64,000 nt of DNA, from the NCBI GenBank assembly GCA_011525915.1, contig WYBM01000078.1, forward strand, positions 1 through 64,000, in the 5' to 3' direction. Positions 34,888-43,542 of the stretch are shown here, piece by piece (within the stretch, counting starts at the first letter, position 1; the number at the start of each line of letters is the position of its first letter). The translations under genes were made by a program, and so were the position numbers. A model generated the notes under the pieces. That model was given only the letters and a program-made list of their open reading frames with translations, was not told where the DNA came from and did no database searches. This DNA is from Ardenticatenaceae bacterium (GTDB lineage Bacteria > Chloroflexota > Anaerolineae > Promineifilales > Promineifilaceae).

Positions 34888-36201
34888 ATGGGTTTACCAC
34901 AACAGGTTGAGTACCTCATTATCGGCGCGGGGGTGCATGGGTTATCTACCGCCTACCACCTGAGCAAATACCTCAAAGAAAAAGGGCAGGGCGGTGGCGC
35001 CGATGTGCTGGTTGTCGAAAAGAGCAGCATTGCTGCGGGTGCATCCGGGGTGGCCTGCGGTAACGTACGCTGCAACTATTATCAGGAGCCGATGACCCGC
35101 CTGATGATCCATTGTATGGACATTTGGGAATCTGACCCGGACACCTTCGCTTACAATGCTGTTGGCTACCTCACAGCTTCTTTTGCGCCTATGGCTGCGG
35201 GGCTGGCGGCTGTGTATCAGCGTCACCAATCGTTGGGCTACCCGTCCCACTTTATTGAAGGTGAAAAGCACGTCAAAAAATATATGCAGGGCATTTTCTA
35301 CGACTGGCAGGCAGAAAAATTGGAGGTGGTACTGCATGAGCATCGCGGCGGCCATGCCTGGAGCAAACAGGCCATACATGGCCTGGCCATTAAAGCTGAA
35401 CAGGAAGATGCACAGGTGATGACCGGGGTGACGGTAACGGGGTTTGAGATAGCAGGGGATGGCTCGGTCACGGCCGTGCATACCGATGTGGGCGTCATTC
35501 AGGTGGGCCATGTCATTGTGGCGGTTGGGCCCTGGATCAAGACGTTGTGGGGCATGCTTGACCTGCCTCAAGAAGTGGCCAGCCCTCACCACGCTGCTGA
35601 CATGATGGAACTGTGGCGCTTCCTGGCCTTACAAGAAGGGGAGATCGAGGTTAACCCCTACATTCACATTACCAACAATGGCCAGCGCCCACCGCTGGTG
35701 CACGTTGACAGTGACGTGCCGTTGTATGGTGAAGACGGCCGTTTGGTTTGGGACCAGCCCTGGGGTATCTATTTTAAACGTGACAAACATGCTGTGCAGG
35801 GGGGGGCAGTGCCCTTAGACGTCGGCAGCGAATGCCATATTGATCCTTATGGTGCACGCAGCCCATTTTACTGTGTTGGTGATGACTTCTACGATCTGTG
35901 GGCAGCGTCATTGGCTCACTGCATGAAACGGTTTCAAGGGATGCGCCCTTATGCCAGTACCCGGCCGTCTGGCGGTGTGGGTGCTTTCTCGGCTGATAAC
36001 TTCCCGGTCTTCGACTTCATGCGCCCCAACGTCTATGTCATTGCTGACAGCAATCATGGGTTTAAGATGATTGGCGTGGGTGAACAGGTGGCGCGCATCC
36101 TTACGGGCGAAAGCAGTGAGCTGTTGGCTCCCTTTGCCTTCAGCCGTTTCGCCGCCCAAAAACCGCTGCCCAAATCCAATGCCCCATTCCCCTGGATGTA
36201 A
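34888..36201 (+). CDS. FAD-dependent amine oxidoreductase (DadA/sarcosine oxidase-like) A
   Basis: The 437-residue protein has the DAO fold: YLIIGAGVHGLSTAYHLSKYL (about 8-28) for FAD binding, SIAAGASGVACGNVRCNYYQ and the C-terminal FPVFDFMRPNVYVIADSNHGFKMIGVGEQVARIL. AAAAGGAGAG precedes the start. It is a close paralogue of the protein encoded at 45653-46984, sharing the AGASG.ACG motif and the closing ADSNHGFKM block. It probably oxidises an N-methyl or secondary amine derived from the quaternary amines handled by the MttB proteins. It forms a pair with the next FAD gene. Confidence 0.8.
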   Translation: MGLPQQVEYLIIGAGVHGLSTAYHLSKYLKEKGQGGGADVLVVEKSSIAAGASGVACGNVRCNYYQEPMTRLMIHCMDIWESDPDTFAYNAVGYLTASFAPMAAGLAAVYQRHQSLGYPSHFIEGEKHVKKYMQGIFYDWQAEKLEVVLHEHRGGHAWSKQAIHGLAIKAEQEDAQVMTGVTVTGFEIAGDGSVTAVHTDVGVIQVGHVIVAVGPWIKTLWGMLDLPQEVASPHHAADMMELWRFLALQEGEIEVNPYIHITNNGQRPPLVHVDSDVPLYGEDGRLVWDQPWGIYFKRDKHAVQGGAVPLDVGSECHIDPYGARSPFYCVGDDFYDLWAASLAHCMKRFQGMRPYASTRPSGGVGAFSADNFPVFDFMRPNVYVIADSNHGFKMIGVGEQVARILTGESSELLAPFAFSRFAAQKPLPKSNAPFPWM

Positions 36202-36239
36202 CCTTCGTGGTACACTCAGTTCTCTATGAGGAGTGACAG

Positions 36240-37412
36240 ATGGTAATGATAACCGACATCATCATTATCGGTGGTGGGGTAATAGGGTGCAGCACGGCGT
36301 ATAATCTGGCAAAACTAGGGGCACAGCGTGTGGTGCTGCTGGAACGGGGCGATCTTTGTTCTGGCGGTACGGCTAAATCTTGTGCCATCGTGCGCACGCA
36401 CTACTCCATTGAGAGCAACCTGATCCATGCCGTGGAGAGCTTGAAGATTTTTGCCAGCTTTGCTGACATGGTAGGGGGCGACGTCGGTTTTCACCGCACT
36501 GGCTACCTCATCGTGGGGCCAGAGACACACAGGCAGCCCATGGAAGCGGTTTTCCGTAAACAGCGTGAGCACGGCATTGACACGGCCGTCCTCACCCCGG
36601 CCGAAGCGCGTAAAATTCACCCCCTGCTCAATGTTGATGATGTGGGCGTGATTGGCTACGATAGTTTCACCGGCTATGCTGACCCGTACCTGACAACCAC
36701 GACGTATGCCCGGCGGGCGAAAGAGTTGGGGGTGCGGGTTTATACAGACACGGCCGTGACTGGTCTTGCCCTGCATGATGACCACAAAACAGTTCACACC
36801 CACCAGGGTGACTTTGCCGCTCCGGTGATTATTATGGCCGTTGGCCCCTGGACGTATCAGTTGGGCTGTATGATCGGCGTAGATTTCCCCTACGAAAACA
36901 GTCGCCATAAAGTTATCACGTTGAAGATCGCGGAACCGTACCGCCTCGATTGGCCTATCGTCAAAGATTTAACCACGCCCACCAAAATTTACTTCCGGCC
37001 AGAGACGGGCGGGGTGGTGCTGCTGGGCACAGGTGATCATGGTGACCCTATTGAAGACCCAGACAGTTTGCGTGATGAGATAGATGACGCGCACATTGAG
37101 CACATGGCGGCGCTTATCGCCCACCGCATGCCCCCCTTTGCCGAAGCTGACATCACGGCTGGTTGGACCGGCCCTTATGACATCACCCCAGATTGGAACC
37201 CCATCGTGGGTGAAGTGCCGGGGTACAAAGGGCTGTATGTCGCTGTGGGCTTCAGTGGGCATGGCTTTAAGCTGGCCCCCACCATGGGCGAAGGGCTGGC
37301 GCAGACAGTACTGGGCCAGGAACCACGAGTACCCATGGCCCCCTATGCCATGAGCCGTTTTGTGGAAGGTAAACCACTGTATGGATCTTACGGCATTGGT
37401 TCCATTTCGTAA
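36240..37412 (+). CDS. FAD-dependent oxidoreductase (sarcosine oxidase beta-like) B
   Basis: The 390-residue protein has the FAD motif IIIIGGGVIGCSTAYNLAKLG (about 7-27), GTAKSCAIVRTHYSIESN near the active site, and the C-terminal GPYDITPDWNPIVGEVPGYKGLYVAVGFSGHGFKLAPTMGE, the hallmark of SoxB/DAO enzymes. GAGGAG precedes the start. It lies 38 bases after the first FAD gene, so the two are probably co-transcribed, and its 3' end overlaps the start of an EamA transporter gene. A role in oxidising a methylated amine is likely; the electron acceptor is not evident. Confidence 0.82.
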   Translation: MVMITDIIIIGGGVIGCSTAYNLAKLGAQRVVLLERGDLCSGGTAKSCAIVRTHYSIESNLIHAVESLKIFASFADMVGGDVGFHRTGYLIVGPETHRQPMEAVFRKQREHGIDTAVLTPAEARKIHPLLNVDDVGVIGYDSFTGYADPYLTTTTYARRAKELGVRVYTDTAVTGLALHDDHKTVHTHQGDFAAPVIIMAVGPWTYQLGCMIGVDFPYENSRHKVITLKIAEPYRLDWPIVKDLTTPTKIYFRPETGGVVLLGTGDHGDPIEDPDSLRDEIDDAHIEHMAALIAHRMPPFAEADITAGWTGPYDITPDWNPIVGEVPGYKGLYVAVGFSGHGFKLAPTMGEGLAQTVLGQEPRVPMAPYAMSRFVEGKPLYGSYGIGSIS

Positions 37413-38325
37413 CGGGCGCGTGGGCACGGCCGTGTCTCGTATTCCAGTTGGCTGGGTGATTGCCCTCACGTCAACGGTCTGTTTTAGCGTGGCTCCACCC
37501 ATTGCCCGTGGGGCGATTGTGGCGGGCCTGGCGCCTACGGCCGTGTTGATGGGGCGCATGGTCATTGCCCTGGTCTTGTTGGGCGGTTTTATTCTCCTGG
37601 TTTCACCGGACCGGTTCCGTATTGATCGCCAACGAGGCCTGATTGCCGTGAGTGCCGGCATGATCAATGGCCTCGGATTCCTCACCTTTTTTGCCTCCCT
37701 GGCCCGCCTGGATGCGGCTATCGCCTCTATGATTTACACCGTCAGCCCTCTGGTCGTTTTGGGTTTGCTGGCGCTGCGTGGTGAGCGGTTAACCAGGCGC
37801 CATCTGGTACGGCTGGCACTGGGCATTGGCGGCGTTTATCTGCTGATTGGGCCAGGGGGGGAAGTGGATTATGTCGGTGTCGTTCTTGTCTTTATCACCA
37901 TTGTCACCTTTTCCCTGCACCTGGTCATGGTGCAGTGGTATCTACCCGGCGTACCGGCGCGAACGGTGACATTGTATATTAACCTGGGAGTGACGGTTGT
38001 GTGCCTGATCGGCTGGCAGGCGGTGGGGCGCCCGTGGCAAGCTCCTGGTGTCACGGGCTGGGCCTCGATTCTGGCGTTGGCTGTTGTCTCTACCTTTCTG
38101 GCGCGGCTGCTGCTCTTTGCCGGGGTGCGCCGCCTGGGCAGCGGCCAGATCGCCCTGCTGTCGCCGTTGGAAACGCTGCTTACTATTATTTGGGCATTTC
38201 TGTTCTTGGGTGAACGCATGACGGTGGTACAGTGGGCAGGTGGCCTGTTCATTCTCCTGAGCATGGTGTTAGCTGCCCGCCGCTTGCGCCTGACCCGCCG
38301 CTGGCGGCCATGGCCCTGGCTGTAG
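37381..38325 (+). CDS. EamA/DMT-family membrane transporter
   Basis: The protein of about 314 residues has ten hydrophobic segments in two EamA repeats, with GMINGLGFLTFFASLARLDAAIASMIYTVSPL in the first and SPLETLLTIIWAFLFLGERMTVVQWAGGLFILLSM in the second. Such proteins move small metabolites such as amino acids, usually outward. The start is uncertain: the ATG at 37381 overlaps the upstream FAD gene, and a GTG near 37420 is also possible. Position after two amine oxidoreductases suggests export or uptake of an amine-derived product. Confidence 0.8.
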   Translation: MDLTALVPFRNGRVGTAVSRIPVGWVIALTSTVCFSVAPPIARGAIVAGLAPTAVLMGRMVIALVLLGGFILLVSPDRFRIDRQRGLIAVSAGMINGLGFLTFFASLARLDAAIASMIYTVSPLVVLGLLALRGERLTRRHLVRLALGIGGVYLLIGPGGEVDYVGVVLVFITIVTFSLHLVMVQWYLPGVPARTVTLYINLGVTVVCLIGWQAVGRPWQAPGVTGWASILALAVVSTFLARLLLFAGVRRLGSGQIALLSPLETLLTIIWAFLFLGERMTVVQWAGGLFILLSMVLAARRLRLTRRWRPWPWL

Positions 38326-38343
38326 GTTTACCCAAGAGGCGCT

Positions 38344-38412
38344 GCTATTCAGTATTCAGTAGCCAGTATTCAGTGGCCAGTGAAACCACTGAATACTGAA
38401 CACTGAATACTG
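38344..38412. repeat. CAGT/ACTG-rich hairpin between EamA and iron ADH genes
   Basis: Left-arm words TATTCAGTATTCAGTAGCCAG are mirrored by CTGAATACTGAACACTGAATACTGA on the right, with a loop around GTGAAACC. The stem is one of the cleanest of the family. It lies 19 bases after the EamA stop and could act as a terminator-like or stabilising structure. Confidence 0.75.
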
Positions 38413-38430
38413 ATGACTGTGAGGAGGGTT

Positions 38431-39609
38431 ATGCAAACGTCAACCTATCTCTGGCCGGGAACTGTACATTTTGGTTTTGGCGCTGCCGGGCTGGTAGGGC
38501 AGGAGAGTCAGGCACGCGGAGCGACATCGGCTTTTATTATTGTCGATCCGGGGGTCATGAAGGCCGGGCTGCTGGATGTGGTGTTAGATTCGCTCTACGC
38601 TGTTAACGTCATCTTTTCCATTTATGACAAAGTGGTGCCCAATCCTGATGTGGAGTCAGTGCAACTGGCGGCCAAAGCTTATCGCGAGAGCAAAGCCCAC
38701 ATATTGATTGGTGTAGGCGGTGGCAGTGCGCTGGACATGGCCAAAGCGGTCAAGCTCATGGTGGGTGGCCCTGCTTCGGCTACGGTGTGGGATTATGCCA
38801 CCAGGTTGGGTGATGACCGACGGCCGTACCCACCCGCGTCTAAAATGCCTACCACCATTGCCATTCCCACCACGGCCGGTACAGGCGCGGAAGTGACCCC
38901 GTGGGCGGTGATTACCCGAGGCGAAGATCAGTTGAAGTTTGGTGTGGGTGATGCCACTACCTTCCCAGACGTGGCCCTGGTTGACCCCACCCTGACGCTG
39001 ACCCTGCCCCCTTTTCTCACGGCGGCCACGGGCATGGACGCCCTCTCCCATCTCATTGAAGCGTACGTTTCCACCAACCACAACCCTCTCTTGGATCCCA
39101 TGATTGTGTATGGCATCGAGCTGGTGGCGCGTAGTTTGCGCCCGGCCGTGGCCCATGGCAATAACCCGCAGGCCCGCGCCGACATGATGCAGGCCTCGCT
39201 CATAGGCGGCATTGCTATCAGTTCCAAATGGCTGGGGGCGTGCCATTCACTGGCGCACCCGCTGTCTGGGCTGGCCGGGGTGCATCACGGGTTGGCCTGT
39301 GGCCTCATGCTGCCGCACCAGATGGCGTACAGTCTGCCAGGGGCACTGGCGCGGTACGCCGCCGTGGCCGATGCGCTGCGAGGGGAGAGTGTAAAGGGTG
39401 GGGTGCGGGAACGGGCGTTGGCCGCGGTCACGGCCGTGACGGATCTGCTGCAAGACATCGCCCTGCCCACCCGCCTGCGTGATGTGGGTGTCACCGAAGA
39501 CCTCATCCCCGCCCTGGCCAAAGCGGCCATCACCGACCTCAACTGGTGGACCAACCCCCGTACCGTCAGTGAAGAGGTGATGGCTGCGTTGTATGAGGCA
39601 GCTTTATAG
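38431..39609 (+). CDS. Iron-containing alcohol dehydrogenase
   Basis: The 392-residue protein is a second group III alcohol dehydrogenase. The start at 38431 follows GAGGAGGG. It has GVGGGSALDMAKAV for NAD binding, TTAGTGAEVTPWAVI, and metal ligands in ATGMDALSHLIEAY and HSLAHPLSGLAGVHHGLACGLMLPHQ. It is only moderately similar to the one at 13395. It lies before the amidotransferase and the second MttB gene and may handle the aldehyde or alcohol left after demethylation of a choline- or carnitine-like substrate; this is inference. Confidence 0.85.
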   Translation: MQTSTYLWPGTVHFGFGAAGLVGQESQARGATSAFIIVDPGVMKAGLLDVVLDSLYAVNVIFSIYDKVVPNPDVESVQLAAKAYRESKAHILIGVGGGSALDMAKAVKLMVGGPASATVWDYATRLGDDRRPYPPASKMPTTIAIPTTAGTGAEVTPWAVITRGEDQLKFGVGDATTFPDVALVDPTLTLTLPPFLTAATGMDALSHLIEAYVSTNHNPLLDPMIVYGIELVARSLRPAVAHGNNPQARADMMQASLIGGIAISSKWLGACHSLAHPLSGLAGVHHGLACGLMLPHQMAYSLPGALARYAAVADALRGESVKGGVRERALAAVTAVTDLLQDIALPTRLRDVGVTEDLIPALAKAAITDLNWWTNPRTVSEEVMAALYEAAL

Positions 39610-39639
39610 TTTCAGGGGCAGCTATTGGGATACAAAATC

Positions 39640-40344
39640 ATGCTCGTTTATATTGACCTGGAACACGAACAGTTACAGCGCATTGACCCGGATTTGTGGC
39701 GTCAGTCACGGGCCGATTTGCTGCGGGAAAAGTACCGGTTAGAACGGTTGGCTTCACGGCCGTGCCTCATCTGCCGCTATGATCGTGTCACTCCCGAACA
39801 GTTGCAGGCGGTGGGGGCAGAGGTGGTGTTTGTCAGCGGCTGCAAGCTGGGCTACGACTATTATGCAGTGGAAAGCCTGGCCGGGCTGCGCCGCCTGTAC
39901 CAGGAATGGACACGGCCGTTGCTCGGTTTTTGCGGCGGGATGCAGCTCCTGGCCCAGGCACACGGCGCCGCCATCGGCCCATTGGCCCCCATTCCACCCG
40001 GCGTGGCCGGCCTGCACCTGGCCACAGTAGAAAACATCAGCGGTGTGGCTCAGGAAATTGGTTTCCATCCCATCACTGTCACGCAGGCACATGCCTTGTT
40101 CTGTGGCCTGACTGACTCGCCCGTCTTTTACCAGGCGCACTACTGGGAAGTGAAGGCTGCACCGCCGGGCTTTGACGTGTTGGCTCAAAGTGATCGCTGT
40201 GCGGTTCAGGCCATTGCCCACCGGCAGCGGCCGTTGATGGGCGTGCAGTTTCATCCGGAGAAATATGATGATCGGTACGGCGACGGCCGTCACCTTTTAC
40301 AAAACTTCCTGGCGATTGCTGGGATTGGCATAGAACGCCGGTAG
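39640..40344 (+). CDS. Class I glutamine amidotransferase-like protein
   Basis: The 234-residue protein has the class I amidotransferase triad: Cys98 in LLGFCGGMQ, and His205 and Glu207 in GVQFHPEKYD. An internal ATG at 39640 is chosen as start; a TTG 15 bases earlier is possible. There is no synthetase domain and no obvious partner nearby. It lies between an iron alcohol dehydrogenase and an MttB gene, so it may process a gamma-glutamylated amine or supply ammonia to an unknown step. Confidence 0.75.
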   Translation: MLVYIDLEHEQLQRIDPDLWRQSRADLLREKYRLERLASRPCLICRYDRVTPEQLQAVGAEVVFVSGCKLGYDYYAVESLAGLRRLYQEWTRPLLGFCGGMQLLAQAHGAAIGPLAPIPPGVAGLHLATVENISGVAQEIGFHPITVTQAHALFCGLTDSPVFYQAHYWEVKAAPPGFDVLAQSDRCAVQAIAHRQRPLMGVQFHPEKYDDRYGDGRHLLQNFLAIAGIGIERR

Positions 40345-40406
40345 ACGCAGCTGTTCTTTTGGTCTCATCCTGTTCATCCGCGTTCATCTGCGTCCCATAA
40401 AAACTC

Positions 40407-41936
40407 ATGACACGGAAACGTATTCGCCGGCGCGAAGAGCGCCGCTCAGAAACGCCAGCGTCACCGCCTGTGCAGCCCGGCCTGGCCGGCGGCCAATATA
40501 AACCGCTGAGCGACGCCGATATCGAGCGCATTCATGAAGCGGCGCTGACGGTGCTGGAACGCACCGGCGTGCAAATTGTGGCTTCAGAGTGCCGTGACAT
40601 GTTGCAGAAAGCCGGGGCCACGGTGGATGCTGCTTTGAACCGGGTCTATTTGCCGCGCACCCTGGTAGCCCAGGCGCTGCAACTGGCCAACAGGCACGTC
40701 ATCTTTTACGGCCGTGATCCACGCCATGATCTGCACCTCACCGGCAGCCGCGTCTACTTGGGCACCGGCGGCGCGGCCGTCAAGGTGTTAGACCTGGAAA
40801 CTGGCCATGCCCGTGAATCGGTGCTGCGTGATCTCTATGATATTGGCCGCCTGGTCGATACTCTGGACAATATCCACTTTTACCTGCGCCCTGTGGTTGC
40901 CCGTGATATGGCTAATGATGACATTGATGTCAATACCTTTTACGCCTGTTATGCGGCCACCCAAAAGCATATCATGGGCAGCTGCTACTTTCCGCAAAAA
41001 GTGGCGGAATTAAAGAAGCTGGCGGTCATGATTGCCGGCAGCGAAGAAGCATTTGCCGCCCGGCCATTCTTTAGCATCAACTTCGGCTTTGTGGTCAGCC
41101 CGCTGCGTTTTGCCCCAGAGACGGTGGAGACGTTGACCACGGCCGTGCGTGCCGGCATCCCTATTGCCATGGTCTCCGCGCCGCAATCTGGGGCTACTTC
41201 ACCTGCCTCTTTGGTAGGCACACTGGTGCAGACCATCGCCGAAGAGCTGGCCGGCATCACCTACGTACAGCTGCTGCGACCGGGCCACCCCTTGCTGATG
41301 GGGGGTATGCCCCTGGTGGCCGATTTGCGCACTGGCAGCATGGTGGGTGGTTCGGCCGAACTGGCATTGATGAACGCCGCCGCCACGCAAATCACCCACT
41401 TCTACGGCCTGCCCATTTACAACACCTGCGGCATCACAGAGGCTAAAGTGCCGGACGTGCAGGCCGGTTTTGAGAAAGGGATGACCATTACGGCCACCGC
41501 GCTGGCCGGGGCCAATTACAATCATCACGCCGCCGGCATGTTGGAATCGCTGCTGACAGTAGCTTATGAGCAGTATGTAATAGATGACGACATTGGCGGC
41601 CAGGTGATGCGCCTGGTGCGCGGCCTGGAAGTGAATGACGAGACCCTTTCGTTAGACGTGATCCATGAGGCGGCATTGGGCGAAGGGCATTATTTAGGCC
41701 ATCCACAAACGCTGGCGTTGATGCACAGCGAATACGTCTACCCGCATACCGCCGACCGCACCAACCGCACCAGTTGGGAAGAAGCCGGCAGTTGGGATAT
41801 GCGCGAAATCGCCCGGCACAGGGTGCGCCAGGTGTTGCAAAGCCACTTCCCTACCTATCTGCCGCCGGCATTAGATGCCCGCATCCGCGCCGCGTTCAGC
41901 ATTCTCTTGCCCGAAGCGATCATGCGCCCGACCTGA
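40407..41936 (+). CDS. Trimethylamine methyltransferase family protein (MttB homologue 2, non-Pyl)
   Basis: The 509-residue protein is a second MttB-family barrel. It has DIERIHEAALTVLERTGVQI near the start, LGTGGAAVKVLDLETG, HPLLMGGMPLVADLRTGSMVGGSAEL and the closing LGHPQTLALMHSEY. There is no in-frame UAG. It is more distant from homologues 1 and 3 than they are from each other (for example it lacks their QSGAPVFGSPE-type stretch), so a different quaternary amine is likely. The N-terminus is again Arg-rich (RKRIRRREERRSE). No corrinoid gene lies beside it. Confidence 0.83.
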   Translation: MTRKRIRRREERRSETPASPPVQPGLAGGQYKPLSDADIERIHEAALTVLERTGVQIVASECRDMLQKAGATVDAALNRVYLPRTLVAQALQLANRHVIFYGRDPRHDLHLTGSRVYLGTGGAAVKVLDLETGHARESVLRDLYDIGRLVDTLDNIHFYLRPVVARDMANDDIDVNTFYACYAATQKHIMGSCYFPQKVAELKKLAVMIAGSEEAFAARPFFSINFGFVVSPLRFAPETVETLTTAVRAGIPIAMVSAPQSGATSPASLVGTLVQTIAEELAGITYVQLLRPGHPLLMGGMPLVADLRTGSMVGGSAELALMNAAATQITHFYGLPIYNTCGITEAKVPDVQAGFEKGMTITATALAGANYNHHAAGMLESLLTVAYEQYVIDDDIGGQVMRLVRGLEVNDETLSLDVIHEAALGEGHYLGHPQTLALMHSEYVYPHTADRTNRTSWEEAGSWDMREIARHRVRQVLQSHFPTYLPPALDARIRAAFSILLPEAIMRPT

Positions 41937-41964
41937 GACCAAACAAGCAGATAAACATGATTGG

Positions 41965-42284
41965 TGGGATTCACGGCCGTCATCCCCCTGGCCGGCATGA
42001 TAGGTGTAGCGCAGCATGTTACTCCAGAAGCAGGAAAAGCCCAGGTGGTTTATATCGAGCCGTTTTTGCAGGTCAGCCGCTGTTGCCGCCAGCATATACG
42101 CTACCCCTTGCCGGAAGCGCGCATCGGTGCCGTCAATGGCCAGTTCTGTTAACAGCATCATGCTCCAATGGGTGCTGACGTATTTGGGCGTGTAAAAGCT
42201 GTGTTCACCCGCCCACTGGCCGGTTTCTGTTTGTCGGGCCAGCAGTGCCGGCACTGGCCCGCCCGCAAGAACAAATGTCATCAA
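41965..42284 (-). pseudogene. Fragment of a prenyltransferase/squalene-cyclase-repeat protein
   Basis: On the - strand an open stretch encodes LLARQTETGQWAGEHSFYTPKY, then STHWSMMLLTELAIDGTDARFRQGVAYML and CFWSNMLRYTYHAGQ. This matches the N-terminal part of proteins with alpha-alpha-barrel repeats often annotated as squalene-cyclase-like. After HAGQ the frame runs into sequence antisense to the MttB gene end and shows no family match, and there is no upstream start with a ribosome site. It looks like a truncated relic left between two + strand genes. Confidence 0.5.
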
Positions 42285-42364
42285 AGGTCACGTCAGAACT
42301 TAATGCTTGACCAGGTCCATAGGTGAGATATGCTTGTTGAGGAATCTTTTGACACGGAGAGAGC

Positions 42365-43501
42365 GTGTTGGCACAACGGCCGTCTATCCACGCCATTGAA
42401 ATTTATCATTACCGCCTGCCATTGGACCCACCTTTTAGTGCCTCGTGGGATCCGCGACCGCGCACCAGTCACACCAGTACCCTGGTGCGGGTGCACGCCG
42501 GGGCGTTTGAGGGCGTGGGGTCCGGTGATGCCATGCTGGGCTTTGCCGGGCATGAGCATCTCTTTATTGGCCAGGATCCGTTTGCCATAGAGCGGCATGT
42601 GCAAATTTTGGACACTATGCAATTTCACTACGGCCGTCTGTGGCCCCTGGAAGTAGCCCTTTGGGACCTGATGGGCAAAATCACCAATCAACCACTGTGG
42701 CGGCTGTTGGGTGGGGCCGGTCCACAAGTACGGGTCTATGCTTCAACAGGGGATCGACGGCCGTTAGAGGAACGTGTCGCCGCCGCCCGGCAAATGCAGG
42801 CGGCCGGGTTCCCGGCGTTAAAGCTCCGTTTTCACGCGGCCGATGTGCGTGAGGATGTGGCCGTGGTTGCCGCCGTGCGTGAGGCCATTGGCCCCGATAT
42901 GCACCTTCTGGTAGACGCCAACCAGGGTTGGCAAATGCCCTGGGATGCCACCTCTCCTTGGGATTTTAAAACCGCGCTCTGGGTGGCAGATGCCCTGGCC
43001 GAATTGGGCGTTTACTGGCTGGAAGAGCCGCTGCCCCGCCATGATTACCGGGGGCTGGCCCACTTGCGACGGCGGGCCAACGTGCGTATCGCCGGCGGTG
43101 AGGGCAACCGGGAGTTTGCCGAACTGCGTGAATACCTGCGTCACGGTTCATTAGATGTATACCAGCCGGATGTGGCCTGGAGTACCGGTATTTTGCGCGC
43201 CCGGCAAATAGCCGCAGAGGTGCAATCTGTGGGGGCGGTTTATTCGCCTCATACATGGGGAGATGGGCTGGTGCTGCTGGCAAATTTGCACGTGAGCGCG
43301 GCCGTTTCCCATGCCCCGTTTATGGAATACCCCTTTGACCCGCCCGCCTGGACGCCGGCATGGCGTGATTTTATCTTGCCACAGCCCATTCTGGCGTCAA
43401 ATGGCATTGTCACCCTGCCTGATCAGCCTGGCCTGGGTGTCACCATAGATTGGCAGGCGTTGGCGCCTTTAAGAATTGATACTGGAACCATGCAGGTGTA
43501 G
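42365..43501 (+). CDS. Enolase-superfamily (mandelate racemase/muconate lactonizing type) protein
   Basis: The 378-residue protein has a capping domain and a barrel with the usual acid/base and metal residues: ALKLRFH (a KxR variant of the KxK motif), LVDANQGWQMP for the first metal ligand, WLEEPLPRHD, RIAGGEGN, and YSPHTWGDG with the histidine base. The residues are complete, so it should be active, probably abstracting a proton next to a carboxylate. Substrates in this group include sugar acids and betaines. It starts at a TTG at 42365 and precedes the zinc alcohol dehydrogenase by 41 bases. Confidence 0.82.
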   Translation: MLAQRPSIHAIEIYHYRLPLDPPFSASWDPRPRTSHTSTLVRVHAGAFEGVGSGDAMLGFAGHEHLFIGQDPFAIERHVQILDTMQFHYGRLWPLEVALWDLMGKITNQPLWRLLGGAGPQVRVYASTGDRRPLEERVAAARQMQAAGFPALKLRFHAADVREDVAVVAAVREAIGPDMHLLVDANQGWQMPWDATSPWDFKTALWVADALAELGVYWLEEPLPRHDYRGLAHLRRRANVRIAGGEGNREFAELREYLRHGSLDVYQPDVAWSTGILRARQIAAEVQSVGAVYSPHTWGDGLVLLANLHVSAAVSHAPFMEYPFDPPAWTPAWRDFILPQPILASNGIVTLPDQPGLGVTIDWQALAPLRIDTGTMQV

Positions 43502-43542
43502 GCGAGCATACCGTGCCCCTGCTGTCACGTGAAAGAGGGAAA

